From positions 62,001-126,000 of the forward strand of contig NZ_JBEPTL010000005.1 in assembly GCF_040549465.1 (NCBI RefSeq): a DNA stretch of 64,000 bases. Reading direction: 5' to 3'. A model generated the notes under the pieces. That model was not told the DNA's origin. It did not search any database and saw only the letters and a program-made list of their open reading frames with translations. A program made the translations under genes and the position numbers. The stretch comes from Lacisediminihabitans sp040549465 (GTDB lineage: Bacteria > Actinomycetota > Actinomycetes > Actinomycetales > Microbacteriaceae). Shown here one piece after another: positions 24,979 to 32,723 of this stretch. Numbering within the stretch: position 1 is the first letter of the stretch; each line of letters begins with the position of its first letter.

Positions 24979-25935
24979 TTACTTTTTGCTGTGAACGTGG
25001 GCGAATGGCGTGGCGGAGTCTTGAACAGCCCTCACTACCTGTTCCCACGCAAGGTCTTGTGGGTAGAGAGAGCTGCGGAGGTAGGCCCAGATCACGGTCC
25101 GGAGCAGCGCGACCCGTTCCGGGTTCTCGTCGGTGGTCTCGTCTGCATCGAAGCCTGAGATACCACCGAACAGGTGCTCGGCGCCAGTGACGGTCAGAAG
25201 TGTCTTTGGTCCGGGGCTGGCGAGGTAGGCGTCTGAGCGCCAGTCGGATCGTTCGGAGAAGAACGGGCTGTGGTCCTTTCCGCCGACGATGACAAGTACC
25301 GGTGGTGTCATCGTGTCGAAGTTGACTGTGCCAAGGGCCGGCATCCGTTCCAGGGCCGCTGCGGCGAGATCGTCCCCGCGTCCGGGAGCTGCGATCATCA
25401 CCCGAGCTGTGATCCGTTCGTCGAGGAGGTTTACGACGGACCCGTCTGGGGTGGTCGTGGTCATTCCGGAGACCAACCCGACGGTGTGGCCGCCGAGCGA
25501 GTGGCCAACGGCCGCGATCCGTGAATGATCTATCCGGCCGGCGAGGCCCGGAACGGTCGCCTCGATGTCACCGAGGTGATCGATGATGTGGCGGATGTCC
25601 TCGCCGCGAGACTTCCAAAAGAGCGGCGCGTCTGCCGAGGGAGACAGCGCGAGCATCTTTGAACTCAAGTGGGTTGGCTGGATGACGACGAATCCGTGTG
25701 CTGCAAGGAATTCCACGATTGGCCCATAGCCGTACTTCGAGGCGAGGAAGTTCGAGGAGCCGTGGCCATGCGAGAGCACAACCACGGGCAGGGCATCCCC
25801 GGTGGCCGGCGCGGAGACTTTCAGCTGTAGCGCTATGGGGCGGCCAGGCACAGGAATGGTCACCGGGTTGAAGGAAACCACTGGCGTCGGGGCGCTGACC
25901 GGGAGGCCAGCCGAATAGGTTCTTGGGTCGATCAT
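24979..25935 (-). CDS. Alpha/beta hydrolase, chlorophyllase/dienelactone-hydrolase like
   Basis: A 318-residue cytoplasmic alpha/beta hydrolase. The oxyanion block is LSHGHGSSNFLASKYGYGP. The nucleophile Ser is in AVGHSLGGHT, an Asp lies in VIVGGKDHSPF and the His in TGAEHLFGG. AAGGATC precedes the ATG. It lies between the frameshifted SDR gene and a second SDR gene, within a run of genes read toward 23302. Ester or lactone hydrolysis is likely; the substrate is unknown. Confidence 0.85.
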   Translation of the reverse strand: MIDPRTYSAGLPVSAPTPVVSFNPVTIPVPGRPIALQLKVSAPATGDALPVVVLSHGHGSSNFLASKYGYGPIVEFLAAHGFVVIQPTHLSSKMLALSPSADAPLFWKSRGEDIRHIIDHLGDIEATVPGLAGRIDHSRIAAVGHSLGGHTVGLVSGMTTTTPDGSVVNLLDERITARVMIAAPGRGDDLAAAALERMPALGTVNFDTMTPPVLVIVGGKDHSPFFSERSDWRSDAYLASPGPKTLLTVTGAEHLFGGISGFDADETTDENPERVALLRTVIWAYLRSSLYPQDLAWEQVVRAVQDSATPFAHVHSKK

Positions 25936-26047
25936 GAAGAGATCCTTATCTCACGAGGGACGATAATTATCGGCACCTTCACTGGCGGAGATGTGGTCTT
26001 CCGAAGGGCAATCAGAGTTGACCATGGGTTTCTTGCTTGCCAGATCT

Positions 26048-26807
26048 CTACCAAGGGATCGTACCCAGATCTGCATGGGAGAACGTACCGGTTGGCCCAT
26101 CCGGCCCGATCAGGGCGAGGCGCACTATTTCGCGCGCTCCTTGCTCGACGGTCTCGACTCCTTCGAAGTTGTTGAGGTAAGTCTTGGTGGGTCCCGGGGA
26201 GGCGGCATTGACTTTGATTCCTGTCGATTCCAGTTCTATCGCCATAGCGACAGTCATGGCGTTCAGAGCCGTCTTGGACCCGTGATACATCGGGCGGAAG
26301 CCGGCACGGTGGGGAAAATCTGGGTTCGAATTGCATTGTTAACGAGCCTGCGCCGCTCGAGACGTTCACAACACGTGCCGCGGGCGCCTCGAGCAGGAGT
26401 GGCAGCATCGCCTGGAACACAGCAACAACACCGAAAACATTCGTCTCAAATACCGCGCGCAACTCGTCGAGCGAGACGTTACTCGCCAGATTCGTCTTGT
26501 TGAATTCCTCGAGGGTCTCCCCCGGTCGCCGTGAGGTGTGTGAAATACCGGCGTTGTTGACGAGGACGTCGAGGCGGCCAAACTCTGACCGAATGCGGGC
26601 GGCCGCTGCGGCAATCGAGGCCTGGTCTGTGACGTCGAGCTGGAGGGCGACGGCATCCGGCCCGATCTGTGTGGCTGCGATCTCGCCACGCGCCAGGTCG
26701 CGAGATCCAACCAACCCAATGAACCCTTTGGCCACCAGTTCTTTGGCGACTTGGAGTCCGATTCCCTGATTCGCTCCTGTAATCACAGCAACAGGCTTGT
26801 CCGTCAT
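26048..26807 (-). pseudogene. Short-chain dehydrogenase, frameshifted
   Basis: The gene starts at 26807 (AGAAGGAGA upstream) and reads as an intact SDR through TGANQGIG and NNAG to VVNVSSGAGSLTMQFEP. Near 26325 the frame slips. The other frame carries the rest of the family sequence (NPDFPHRAGFRPMYHGSKTALNAM, with the catalytic Tyr and Lys) and stops at 26048. In the first frame the protein would run through unrelated residues to 25932. A one-base change would restore it. It is the first gene after the MarR-controlled divergent promoter. Confidence 0.8.
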
Positions 26808-26840
26808 GAAATCTCCTTCTGCATCAAAATGCGGCTACTG

Positions 26841-26867
26841 GTGATCATCAGCAATCCTGATGATCAC
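26841..26867. promoter_or_regulatory. Inverted repeat, MarR operator
   Basis: GTGATCATCAG (26841-26851) and CTGATGATCAC (26857-26867) form a perfect 11-bp inverted repeat with a 5-bp spacer. It lies between the divergent SDR and MarR genes and covers the expected -35 region of marR. A repressor bound here could shut off both directions. Confidence 0.7.
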
Positions 26868-26875
26868 ACTAGCGT

Positions 26876-26881
26876 TATAGT
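26876..26881 (+). promoter_or_regulatory. -10 box of a leaderless marR transcript
   Basis: TATAGT ends six bases before the ATG at 26888, so transcription would begin at the start codon itself. No Shine-Dalgarno sequence is present, in agreement with a leaderless mRNA. Confidence 0.5.
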
Positions 26882-26887
26882 TTGACG

Positions 26888-27334
26888 ATGTCGAACGCGC
26901 AGAACTCAGAACTGGCGAGCCGCTTGATCTACCTGCTTAAGCGCACGCAGGCGCAGATGGAGAACCTGAACGACCGGGCGCTTGCTCCAATCGGGATCAA
27001 TAGCCGCGAACTGGCCGTTCTGATCGCAATTGCCGGCGGTGAGCCGACCTCGCAACAGCAACTTGCTGAGCGCCTCGGTGTCGATCGCACCACGATGGTC
27101 GCCCTGCTCGATATGTTGGAGGGGAAAGGGATCGTGTCCCGGCACCCCCACTCCGATGACCGACGTCGTAACATCGTCGAACTCACCGACAAGGGCAACA
27201 ACACATTGGAGAACGGCGTTCTGGCAAGCAATCAAGCCGAGCATACGTTGCTCGGCTCACTCTCGCCCGAGGCGGCAACAGCGCTCAGAGAATCCCTCCG
27301 AACGATCGTGAACCATCCGACACGATTGCGATAG
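26888..27334 (+). CDS. MarR-family transcriptional regulator
   Basis: A 148-residue MarR protein. The winged helix spans about residues 50-100 (TSQQQLAERLGVDRTTMVALLDMLEGKGIVSRHPHSDDRRRNIVELTDKG), with dimerisation helices at both ends. The ATG at 26888 is taken because the nearby -10 box places the mRNA start there; a TTG at 26882 is possible. The gene is divergent from the SDR-hydrolase-SDR run. The perfect inverted repeat between them makes it the likely repressor of that run and of itself. The inducer is unknown. Confidence 0.9.
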   Translation: MSNAQNSELASRLIYLLKRTQAQMENLNDRALAPIGINSRELAVLIAIAGGEPTSQQQLAERLGVDRTTMVALLDMLEGKGIVSRHPHSDDRRRNIVELTDKGNNTLENGVLASNQAEHTLLGSLSPEAATALRESLRTIVNHPTRLR

Positions 27335-27379
27335 GTCCCGCCGTACCGAGTCATTTCCCAACCGCCCCGTGTTGGTAGA

Positions 27380-27691
27380 TCAGGATGCCGGAAACGTATG
27401 TCGAGGAGTCTTGCGCATCCGAAACCAGAGTCGAGCCTTGTTCCGAGACTTTTCGGTCAGAACAGTGAACAGCACCGGCCTACTGCCGGCATCACGCACG
27501 GCTTGGTCAAGGTAGTCGCGCAACTGCCACACCTCCACCGGGTCGGCCTGCCCGTCAACTGCCAGACATGAGCTCAGTCGCGGCTCACTAAAGCCGAGGT
27601 CGGTGGCGGCTTGCGTCGCGGTCAGCCCCGACAGTGACAGGTTGCGTGTCAACTCTTCGCTGGTTCTGTTCATCTCTTCTGTGTTCAACAC
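27380..27691 (-). CDS. DUF2316 family protein
   Basis: A 103-residue protein that matches the small actinobacterial and firmicute DUF2316 family along its length (ELTRNLSLSGLTATQAATDLGFS, then DPVEVWQLRDYLDQAV and FTVLTEKSRNKARLWF). The first half looks like a helix-turn-helix, so it may bind DNA. The GTG at 27691 has GGGGAG upstream. It follows the aldo/keto reductase gene with 14 bp between them, so both probably share the TetR-controlled promoter. Confidence 0.8.
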   Translation of the reverse strand: MLNTEEMNRTSEELTRNLSLSGLTATQAATDLGFSEPRLSSCLAVDGQADPVEVWQLRDYLDQAVRDAGSRPVLFTVLTEKSRNKARLWFRMRKTPRHTFPAS

Positions 27692-27705
27692 TTGTCGGAC
27701 TCCCC

Positions 27706-28638
27706 TCAGCCAAGCGGAACGTCTGCAGAGCGGGACGGCACTGCGCCAAGCGCGACGAGGCTTTCTTCATCAAGGGCGAGCGAGCCTGCGGCGACGTTCG
27801 CCTCGAGGTGGCTGATATCTGCCGTGCCGGGGATGAGCAGCACTTCGGGGGAGTGTTGGAGAAGCCAGGCAAGGCCGACCTGCGACGGAGTGCAGCCGAG
27901 AGTCTCGGCTACGGCGCGAACGGTGGGCGCTTCTGTCACCTTCGGCATTCCGGGAAAGGCGCTGCCGAGTGGAAAGTAAGGCACCCAGGCGATGCCCTCG
28001 GAGGCGCAGAGAGCCAGCATGTCCTCGTCGGCGCGTGCAACCAGACTGTAGGCGTTCTGGACGCAGACGATCCCGGCCGGGATGGCTCGGCGCAGCCCGT
28101 CAAGGTCTGCACTGCTCAGGCCGATCGCGTCGATCATTCCTTCATCGCGCATGGCTACCATTTCCGCGAGCTGGTCATCGAGGTCGACGACCTGGTCTCC
28201 GTCGGCGCGAAGCCCTGGGCCGCTGTCGAGGCGCCTCAGGTTGACCACGGCCAGTCGATCCACACCAAGACTGCGCAAATTCGCTTCGACGCTGGCTCGC
28301 AACTGCTCAGGACGCTGCGCCGGCCGAAGAGGGATGGGGCCAGAGGCGGGATCCGCTCCGACCTTGCTCACCACGACCACACCGTCTTCAGGATGAATCG
28401 ACTCCCGGATGAGTCCGTTGACAAACCCGTCACCGTAAAACTCGGCGGTGTCAACGTGGTCGACGCCGAGTTCTACGGCTCGGCGCAGCAGGGCGATAGC
28501 GGCCGGACGGTCTCCGTGCAGGCGTTCGAGTTGCATGGCGCCGTAGCCCACTCGAGAAACGCTGCGGTCACCGAGTTGTCCGGCGCCGCCCGCGCGCGGT
28601 GCGCCGGTGGCGGTAGTCGAGGAGGGGTTGGAAGTCAA
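27706..28638 (-). CDS. Aldo/keto reductase
   Basis: A 310-residue AKR with a TIM-barrel layout. The active-site Tyr is in DHVDTAEFYGDG (with the preceding Asp) and the Lys in VVVSKVGAD. The NADPH-binding end is IPGTADISHLEANVAAGSL. The start is a TTG at 28638 with a clear GGAGA seven bases upstream. It is divergent from a TetR-family gene across two palindromic operators and is followed by the DUF2316 gene. It reduces aldehydes or ketones, or oxidises the alcohols; the natural substrate is not known. Confidence 0.9.
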   Translation of the reverse strand: MTSNPSSTTATGAPRAGGAGQLGDRSVSRVGYGAMQLERLHGDRPAAIALLRRAVELGVDHVDTAEFYGDGFVNGLIRESIHPEDGVVVVSKVGADPASGPIPLRPAQRPEQLRASVEANLRSLGVDRLAVVNLRRLDSGPGLRADGDQVVDLDDQLAEMVAMRDEGMIDAIGLSSADLDGLRRAIPAGIVCVQNAYSLVARADEDMLALCASEGIAWVPYFPLGSAFPGMPKVTEAPTVRAVAETLGCTPSQVGLAWLLQHSPEVLLIPGTADISHLEANVAAGSLALDEESLVALGAVPSRSADVPLG

Positions 28639-28655
28639 TTTTTTCTCCTACTGAT

Positions 28656-29342
28656 GTGCGAAGATCGATCAAACGGAGGTTCCTCCGTCCTTCAACGATA
28701 GCACTTAACGGAGGTACCTCCATTTCGAGTCCCGCTGACGCTAGATCTCCTGATCCGCAGCTTGAGAAAGCGAAGAAATCTCCTCCCCTTCGCGCTGATG
28801 CTCTACGAAATCGCGAAAAACTGATTGCGACCGCGCAAGCCGCCTTCGCCTCCGCAGACGATTCCGTTCCCCTCGAGTCGATCGCGCGGGACGCCGAGCT
28901 CGGCATCGGCACACTGTATCGCCACTTCCCTACTCGCGAGGCTCTCATCGAGTCCGTATATTCGGCCGAACTGGATCAGCTAATTTCCCACTCACTCCAG
29001 CGGTCGATTACCTTGCCGGCCGACGTCGCGCTGCGTGAGTGGATGAACCGATACGCCCAATTCGCCGAACATAAACGTGGAATTATCAATACCCTTCGAG
29101 CAGGCTGGGCCACGGGAAGGATGGCGACGCCGACAACACGCGAGCGTATAACCGCCGTGATCGCTTCGTACCTGGAAGAAGGTGCGCGCTCGGGCACACT
29201 GCGCACGAACATCCCGGCTGACGACGTCACGACGATGCTGCTAGGAATTTTTCTCTCGACCGGGTCAACTGGTGCCGAAGCACAGATCCACCGGCTGCTA
29301 GATCTGCTCGTTGACTCGCTGCGACCTCGGCCCACCGGCTAA
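28656..29342 (+). CDS. TetR-family transcriptional regulator, uncertain start
   Basis: A TetR regulator with helix-turn-helix at LESIARDAELGIGTLYRHFPTREALIESVY and a C-terminal ligand domain ending in PADDVTTMLLGIFLSTGSTG. The only usual start codon in frame is a GTG at 28656. It lacks a Shine-Dalgarno site and would put both operators inside the gene. An ATT at 28722 has GGAGG at ideal distance and would give a more typical length. Which start is used cannot be settled from sequence. It probably represses the divergent reductase gene and itself. Confidence 0.82.
   Translation: MRRSIKRRFLRPSTIALNGGTSISSPADARSPDPQLEKAKKSPPLRADALRNREKLIATAQAAFASADDSVPLESIARDAELGIGTLYRHFPTREALIESVYSAELDQLISHSLQRSITLPADVALREWMNRYAQFAEHKRGIINTLRAGWATGRMATPTTRERITAVIASYLEEGARSGTLRTNIPADDVTTMLLGIFLSTGSTGAEAQIHRLLDLLVDSLRPRPTG
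28673..28688. promoter_or_regulatory. TetR operator 1
   Basis: ACGGAGGTTCCTCCGT is a near-perfect palindrome with core GGAGG-TT-CCTCC in the divergent gap between the aldo/keto reductase and TetR genes. It shares its core with the site 35 bp away. Confidence 0.65.
28708..28723. promoter_or_regulatory. TetR operator 2
   Basis: ACGGAGGTACCTCCAT contains the perfect palindrome GGAGGTACCTCC (28710-28721). Its GGAGG could also serve as a ribosome-binding site for a start just downstream, so repression and translation signals may overlap. Confidence 0.65.
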
Positions 29343-29661
29343 CGGATGGCACCGACCGCTCGAGGACTCGGCTAGTTGGGCACACCAACCTACGGGACCC
29401 AACATACGAGCTCGAAAACCTTGCTTGGACCTCTAGAAACCCCCGAGAGCTTTCAACTCCCAGAGAGGTCGGCCACATCGTGTTGAACTCGCCGCTAGGC
29501 CGGACCGTCTGGGGATACCCTCAAGCCCCCATCGGTATCGACCCGTTCGCGGACGGGCCGTCGCGTTAACCAGTATTTGCCCATCAATCCAGTATGCGAC
29601 TTCGGAAGCGGTCCTGCCTGGTGGAGTGGTCTAACTGGGTGTAGCGTTCTGCGAAAAGAGG
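29343..29661. other. Intergenic stretch with no recognisable gene
   Basis: About 320 bp lie between the convergent TetR and NlpC/P60 genes. No frame with coding character, strong hairpin or repeat was seen. A weak inverted pair, GGTCTA and TAGACC, near the 3' end of the NlpC/P60 gene is too short to call a terminator. Confidence 0.5.
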
Positions 29662-30291
29662 CTAGACCTTCAGGCGGATGAACTGCGGGCTGCCCCAGAG
29701 ACTGCCCACATGCTCGACGTAGCGGCCCCAGTTGGGCGAGTTGTACATGCCGCCAGCGCCGTCGTAGATTCCGATGTGCTGCCCCGGCCAGTAGACCAGG
29801 TCTCCCGCAACCGCCTGCGCCTGGCCGATCTGCACGCCGAGACGAGCTTGATGGTCGGCGCCGCGCGGCAGGCTGATGCCGAAGCCGGCGAACACGTATT
29901 GGGTGTAACCGTCGCAGGAGAAACTCGTGGTTGGGCTGTTTCCCATGCCGTAGGGAACGACCCCGACGAACTGTGCGGCGTAGGCGATAAGTGCGGCGCC
30001 ACTGTAAGCCTGCGCGGGCGGCGCGATGCCGGTGTACCTATTAATTGACTTCACCGAAGCGAATGACGCAGTCCTGGCGACAATCACCGGCTGCGGAGCG
30101 GTCACCGCATAACCATCCCGGGTCGGCGCGGACACCGTCACCGTCGAGGCAAGAGCGACCGTCTGCACGTCGGTCGACTGGGGCTGTGCAACCTCTGTCG
30201 TCTGCACGCTCGCATAGGCGGGAATGGCGATCGTCGCGACAAGTGCCCCGGCGCCAAGAATGGCTCCGAGCTTCGCGGGTAGAGAAGGCAT
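29662..30291 (-). CDS. Secreted NlpC/P60 family peptidase
   Basis: A 209-residue exported protein. It has a signal peptide (MPSLPAKLGAILGAGALVATIAIPAYA), an Ala/Thr/Val-rich linker to about residue 90 and a C-terminal NlpC/P60 domain. The catalytic Cys is in FSCDGYTQYVF (more usual is DCSG) and the His in GQHIGIYDG. Such enzymes cut peptidoglycan stem peptides and act in cell separation. The Cys-Asp order in place of Cys-Ser is mild variation. The gene stands alone, with a -10-like TATAGT on its strand at 30313-30308. Confidence 0.88.
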   Translation of the reverse strand: MPSLPAKLGAILGAGALVATIAIPAYASVQTTEVAQPQSTDVQTVALASTVTVSAPTRDGYAVTAPQPVIVARTASFASVKSINRYTGIAPPAQAYSGAALIAYAAQFVGVVPYGMGNSPTTSFSCDGYTQYVFAGFGISLPRGADHQARLGVQIGQAQAVAGDLVYWPGQHIGIYDGAGGMYNSPNWGRYVEHVGSLWGSPQFIRLKV

Positions 30292-30307
30292 CCGATCAGA
30301 GTAGTGG

Positions 30308-30336
30308 ACTATAGGCCAAAAGTCTCATTTGGATAA
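30308..30336 (-). promoter_or_regulatory. Promoter of the NlpC/P60 gene
   Basis: On the minus strand TTATCC and TATAGT are separated by 17 bp, with the -10 box at 30313-30308. The mRNA would start about ten bases before the ATG at 30291. Confidence 0.45.
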
Positions 30337-30445
30337 CGGGCGAGCCGCACAGCCGGTCTATTTGACCCGTTTCTGCCCTGGAATGTCGGAGGTGCGCCCT
30401 ATCTTAAAAAAAGTTGGCGACACGCCGAAACACTAGATGTAGTGG

Positions 30446-30474
30446 AATGACAGGAGTGTCATTCGGGTTATATA
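30446..30474 (+). promoter_or_regulatory. Promoter and inverted repeat upstream of the 27-residue peptide gene
   Basis: AATGACA (30446-30452) and TGTCATT (30457-30463) form a perfect 7-bp inverted repeat with a 4-bp spacer. The left arm contains ATGACA, a one-mismatch -35 box. TATATA at 30469-30474 is the -10 box, 16 bp on. A repressor or activator could act on this dyad. Confidence 0.55.
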
Positions 30475-30563
30475 GTGGGAACTCACGACGGCGCCGGCTG
30501 AACATCCGGTGACGTGGGGGCAAACGGATTTAGATCAATAACTAGAGACTTACGGAGGTCCGA

Positions 30564-30647
30564 ATGGACAACGACAACGACTTCGTCGGCGGCTACGCAG
30601 TTCCCGTCGACCCGATGGACGACCTGCAGTGCGACAGCTGTCAGTAG
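30564..30647 (+). CDS. 27-residue peptide with C-terminal CxxC, unknown
   Basis: A very short gene with strong expression signals: GGAGG five bases before the ATG, a promoter about 90 bp upstream and a strong terminator 35 bp downstream. The peptide starts MDNDNDFVGG, is acidic and ends in DLQCDSCQ, with two Cys spaced CxxC and a central VPVDPMDD stretch. No known family is recognised. Possible roles are a modified-peptide precursor, a metal- or redox-active small protein, or a leader peptide. No modification enzyme gene lies next to it. The flanks are an NlpC/P60 gene and the MaoC-murB genes. Confidence 0.7.
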   Translation: MDNDNDFVGGYAVPVDPMDDLQCDSCQ

Positions 30648-30681
30648 GCACGCAGTACTGAAGGAGTCCGTAGGATTCCCA

Positions 30682-30720
30682 CAAAGCCCCGGACGGCCAG
30701 CAGGCCACCGGGGCTTTGTC
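30682..30720 (+). terminator. Strong hairpin terminator after the small peptide gene
   Basis: ACAAAGCCCCGG (30682-30693) pairs fully with CCGGGGCTTTGT (30709-30720), with a further GGCC pairing inside the loop. The A and T ends give the usual intrinsic-terminator shape. It separates the peptide gene from the MaoC genes, so the peptide has its own transcript. Confidence 0.75.
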
Positions 30721-30731
30721 GTTAAACTCGG

Positions 30732-31181
30732 ATGGTGCCAGTGAACTCTGAACTACAGGGGCGTGTCTTTCCGCCCACCGAGCCGTATCTCGTCGGCCGC
30801 GAGAAGATCCGTGAATTCTCACGGGCCGTCTTCGCGACGAATCCGATCAACACCGATGTCGCCGCAGCCAGGGCTGCAGGGTACGCCGACGTCGTCGCAC
30901 CGCCAACCTTCGCCGTGGTCATTCAGGAACTCACCCTCCACCAACTGCTCTCAGAACCGGATGCGGGCATCGACTTCTCCCGTGTTGTGCACGGCGAGCA
31001 GCGCTTCACCTCCACCCGCCCGATCGTGGCCGGCGACGAACTCACCGCCACGCTCACCGTCGCGAGCGCCAAATCGCTCGGCGGTCACTCCATGGTCACT
31101 GCCGAATCGAGCATCGTGGATGCCGCCGGAGCCCATGTCGTGACTGCGATCTCGACGCTCGTGGTGAGGGGGGACGCATGA
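30732..31181 (+). CDS. MaoC-like dehydratase, N-terminal subunit type
   Basis: A 149-residue hot-dog-fold protein of the FAS1_DH/MaoC N-terminal type, which forms heterodimers with the following MaoC subunit, as mycobacterial HadA does with HadB. The fold signature GREKIREFSRAVFATNPINTD opens the protein, and VVAPPTFAVVI follows. It overlaps the next gene by 4 bp. In many actinobacteria this pair precedes murB and the trpT-secE-nusG region; that order supports the call. It probably dehydrates (3R)-hydroxyacyl thioesters. Confidence 0.85.
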   Translation: MVPVNSELQGRVFPPTEPYLVGREKIREFSRAVFATNPINTDVAAARAAGYADVVAPPTFAVVIQELTLHQLLSEPDAGIDFSRVVHGEQRFTSTRPIVAGDELTATLTVASAKSLGGHSMVTAESSIVDAAGAHVVTAISTLVVRGDA

Positions 31182-31597
31182 TCTCGACAGACTCGATCAG
31201 CGTGGGCGAGGTGGTGGCGGAGGCCGAGTTTCGGCTGACGCGCGACTCTCTCGTGCGCTATGCGGGGGCATCCGGGGACTTCAACCCGATTCACTATCGC
31301 GACGATGTCGCGCAGTCCGTCGGGCTGCCCGGGGTGCTCGCGCACGGGATGCTCACCATGGGCATCGCCGTGCAACCCGTGATCGACTGGGTGGGTGACC
31401 CGGCGAAGATCGTCGACTACCAGGTGCGTTTTACCCGGCCTGTGCCGGTCGATGCAGCCGAGGGCGCGACGGTCAACGTGGTCGCGAAGGTGGGAACTAT
31501 CGATATCGAAGCGGGTATCGCCCGCATCGACCTCACCGTCACTTTCGGGGGCGAGACGGTGCTCGGCAAGGCGCAGGTTCGCGTGAGCCTGGACTAG
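31178..31597 (+). CDS. MaoC-like dehydratase, catalytic subunit
   Basis: A 139-residue MaoC-domain protein with the hydratase-2 motif around YAGASGDFNPIHYRDDVA (Asp and His catalytic pair), then GLPGVLAHGMLTMGI. It is the active partner of the preceding N-terminal-type subunit and overlaps it by 4 bp (ATGA). murB follows after 2 bp. Acyl-chain dehydration in fatty acid synthesis is the likely job, by analogy with HadB. Confidence 0.88.
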   Translation: MISTDSISVGEVVAEAEFRLTRDSLVRYAGASGDFNPIHYRDDVAQSVGLPGVLAHGMLTMGIAVQPVIDWVGDPAKIVDYQVRFTRPVPVDAAEGATVNVVAKVGTIDIEAGIARIDLTVTFGGETVLGKAQVRVSLD

Positions 31598-31599
31598 CC

Positions 31600-32706
31600 G
31601 TGGATCTGTCGCAACTCACGACGCTCCGTGTCGGAGGGCCGGCCGCCGAACTTCTCGCCCCGACGGATGCCGCGGAACTCGTTGAGACCACGCTCAGGGT
31701 CTGGGCGACCGGCGACGACTGGCTCGTGCTCGGCGGAGGCTCGAACGTGGTCGTGGCCGACGACGGCTTCGACGGCAGCGTCATCCGCGTGGTGACACGT
31801 GGCATCGAGCGCCTTGACGGCGAAGCGGGAACCGTGTGCCTGAAAGTGCAGGCTGGCGAGCCATGGGACGAGCTCGTCGCCTACGCTGTCGACCACGGGT
31901 GGGCAGGCATCGAGGCGCTCTCCGGAATTCCCGGGTCAAGCGGTGCCGCCCCGATTCAGAACATCGGCGCCTACGGACAGGAGCTCGACTCGAGCCTCGT
32001 CGCCGTCGAGTTTCTCGACTATCTCAGTGGCGAGCTACACCGGCTGCCCGCGGAAGAACTCGAACTCGGTTATCGCACCTCGGCACTCAAGAATGGACGG
32101 CGTGGGCTCGTCGTCTCGATCGAACTGCGGCTCACCGAGAACGCGGATGCCCTCAGCGACCCGATCGCCTATCCGCAGCTCGCGACCGCTCTCGGCGCCA
32201 GGCTCGGCGATCGCCTGCCGCTGTCGCAGGTGCGCGACGCCGTTCTCGCGCTGCGGGCTGCGAAGGGAATGCTGCTCGATGCGGCCGACCCCGATTCGGT
32301 GAGCGCCGGATCCTTCTTCACCAACCCGATCGTGAGCGCGGAGTTCGCCCGGGAGCTTTCCGCGGACGCCCCGCGCTGGCCGATCGAGTCGAACGAGGCT
32401 GAACCAGTGGTGAGCCTGCTCGATGCCTACCGGCCGCAGGACCTGCCGGCGCGCGCATCCGCGACAGATCGCCGTATCAAGCTCAGCGCGGCCTGGCTGA
32501 TCGAGCACGCCGGGGTCACCCGCGGATTCAGCCTGCCGGGTTCGCGTGCAGCCGTGTCGAGCAAACACAGTCTCGCACTGGTGAACACCGGGGGAGCGAC
32601 AGCTGCGGAGATCGCCGAACTCGCGCGCTACCTGCAGACGCGGGTGCTCGGAGCCTTCGGCGTCATCCTGCAGCCGGAGCCGATTCTCGTTGGTGTTCAC
32701 GTGTGA
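31600..32706 (+). CDS. murB: UDP-N-acetylmuramate dehydrogenase
   Basis: A 368-residue MurB with the FAD-binding segment (LGGGSNVVVADDGFDG), the GIPGSSGAAPIQNIGAYGQE loop and the catalytic Ser region (SAGSFFTNPIV). It reduces UDP-GlcNAc-enolpyruvate with NADPH to make UDP-MurNAc for peptidoglycan. The length is typical of actinobacterial type I enzymes. The start is a GTG at 31600, two bases after the MaoC stop, so the three genes form one operon. Confidence 0.96.
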   Translation: MDLSQLTTLRVGGPAAELLAPTDAAELVETTLRVWATGDDWLVLGGGSNVVVADDGFDGSVIRVVTRGIERLDGEAGTVCLKVQAGEPWDELVAYAVDHGWAGIEALSGIPGSSGAAPIQNIGAYGQELDSSLVAVEFLDYLSGELHRLPAEELELGYRTSALKNGRRGLVVSIELRLTENADALSDPIAYPQLATALGARLGDRLPLSQVRDAVLALRAAKGMLLDAADPDSVSAGSFFTNPIVSAEFARELSADAPRWPIESNEAEPVVSLLDAYRPQDLPARASATDRRIKLSAAWLIEHAGVTRGFSLPGSRAAVSSKHSLALVNTGGATAAEIAELARYLQTRVLGAFGVILQPEPILVGVHV

Positions 32707-32723
32707 CGATTTAGAATCGGGGC

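Noticed and set aside
28570..28720. Riboswitch between the aldo/keto reductase and TetR genes
   Set aside because: The gap is short and filled by two protein-type palindromes; no larger RNA fold is evident.
30564..30647. Cysteine attenuation leader peptide
   Set aside because: The peptide has only two Cys codons, a strong terminator already ends the transcript and the genes downstream are MaoC and murB, not cysteine genes.
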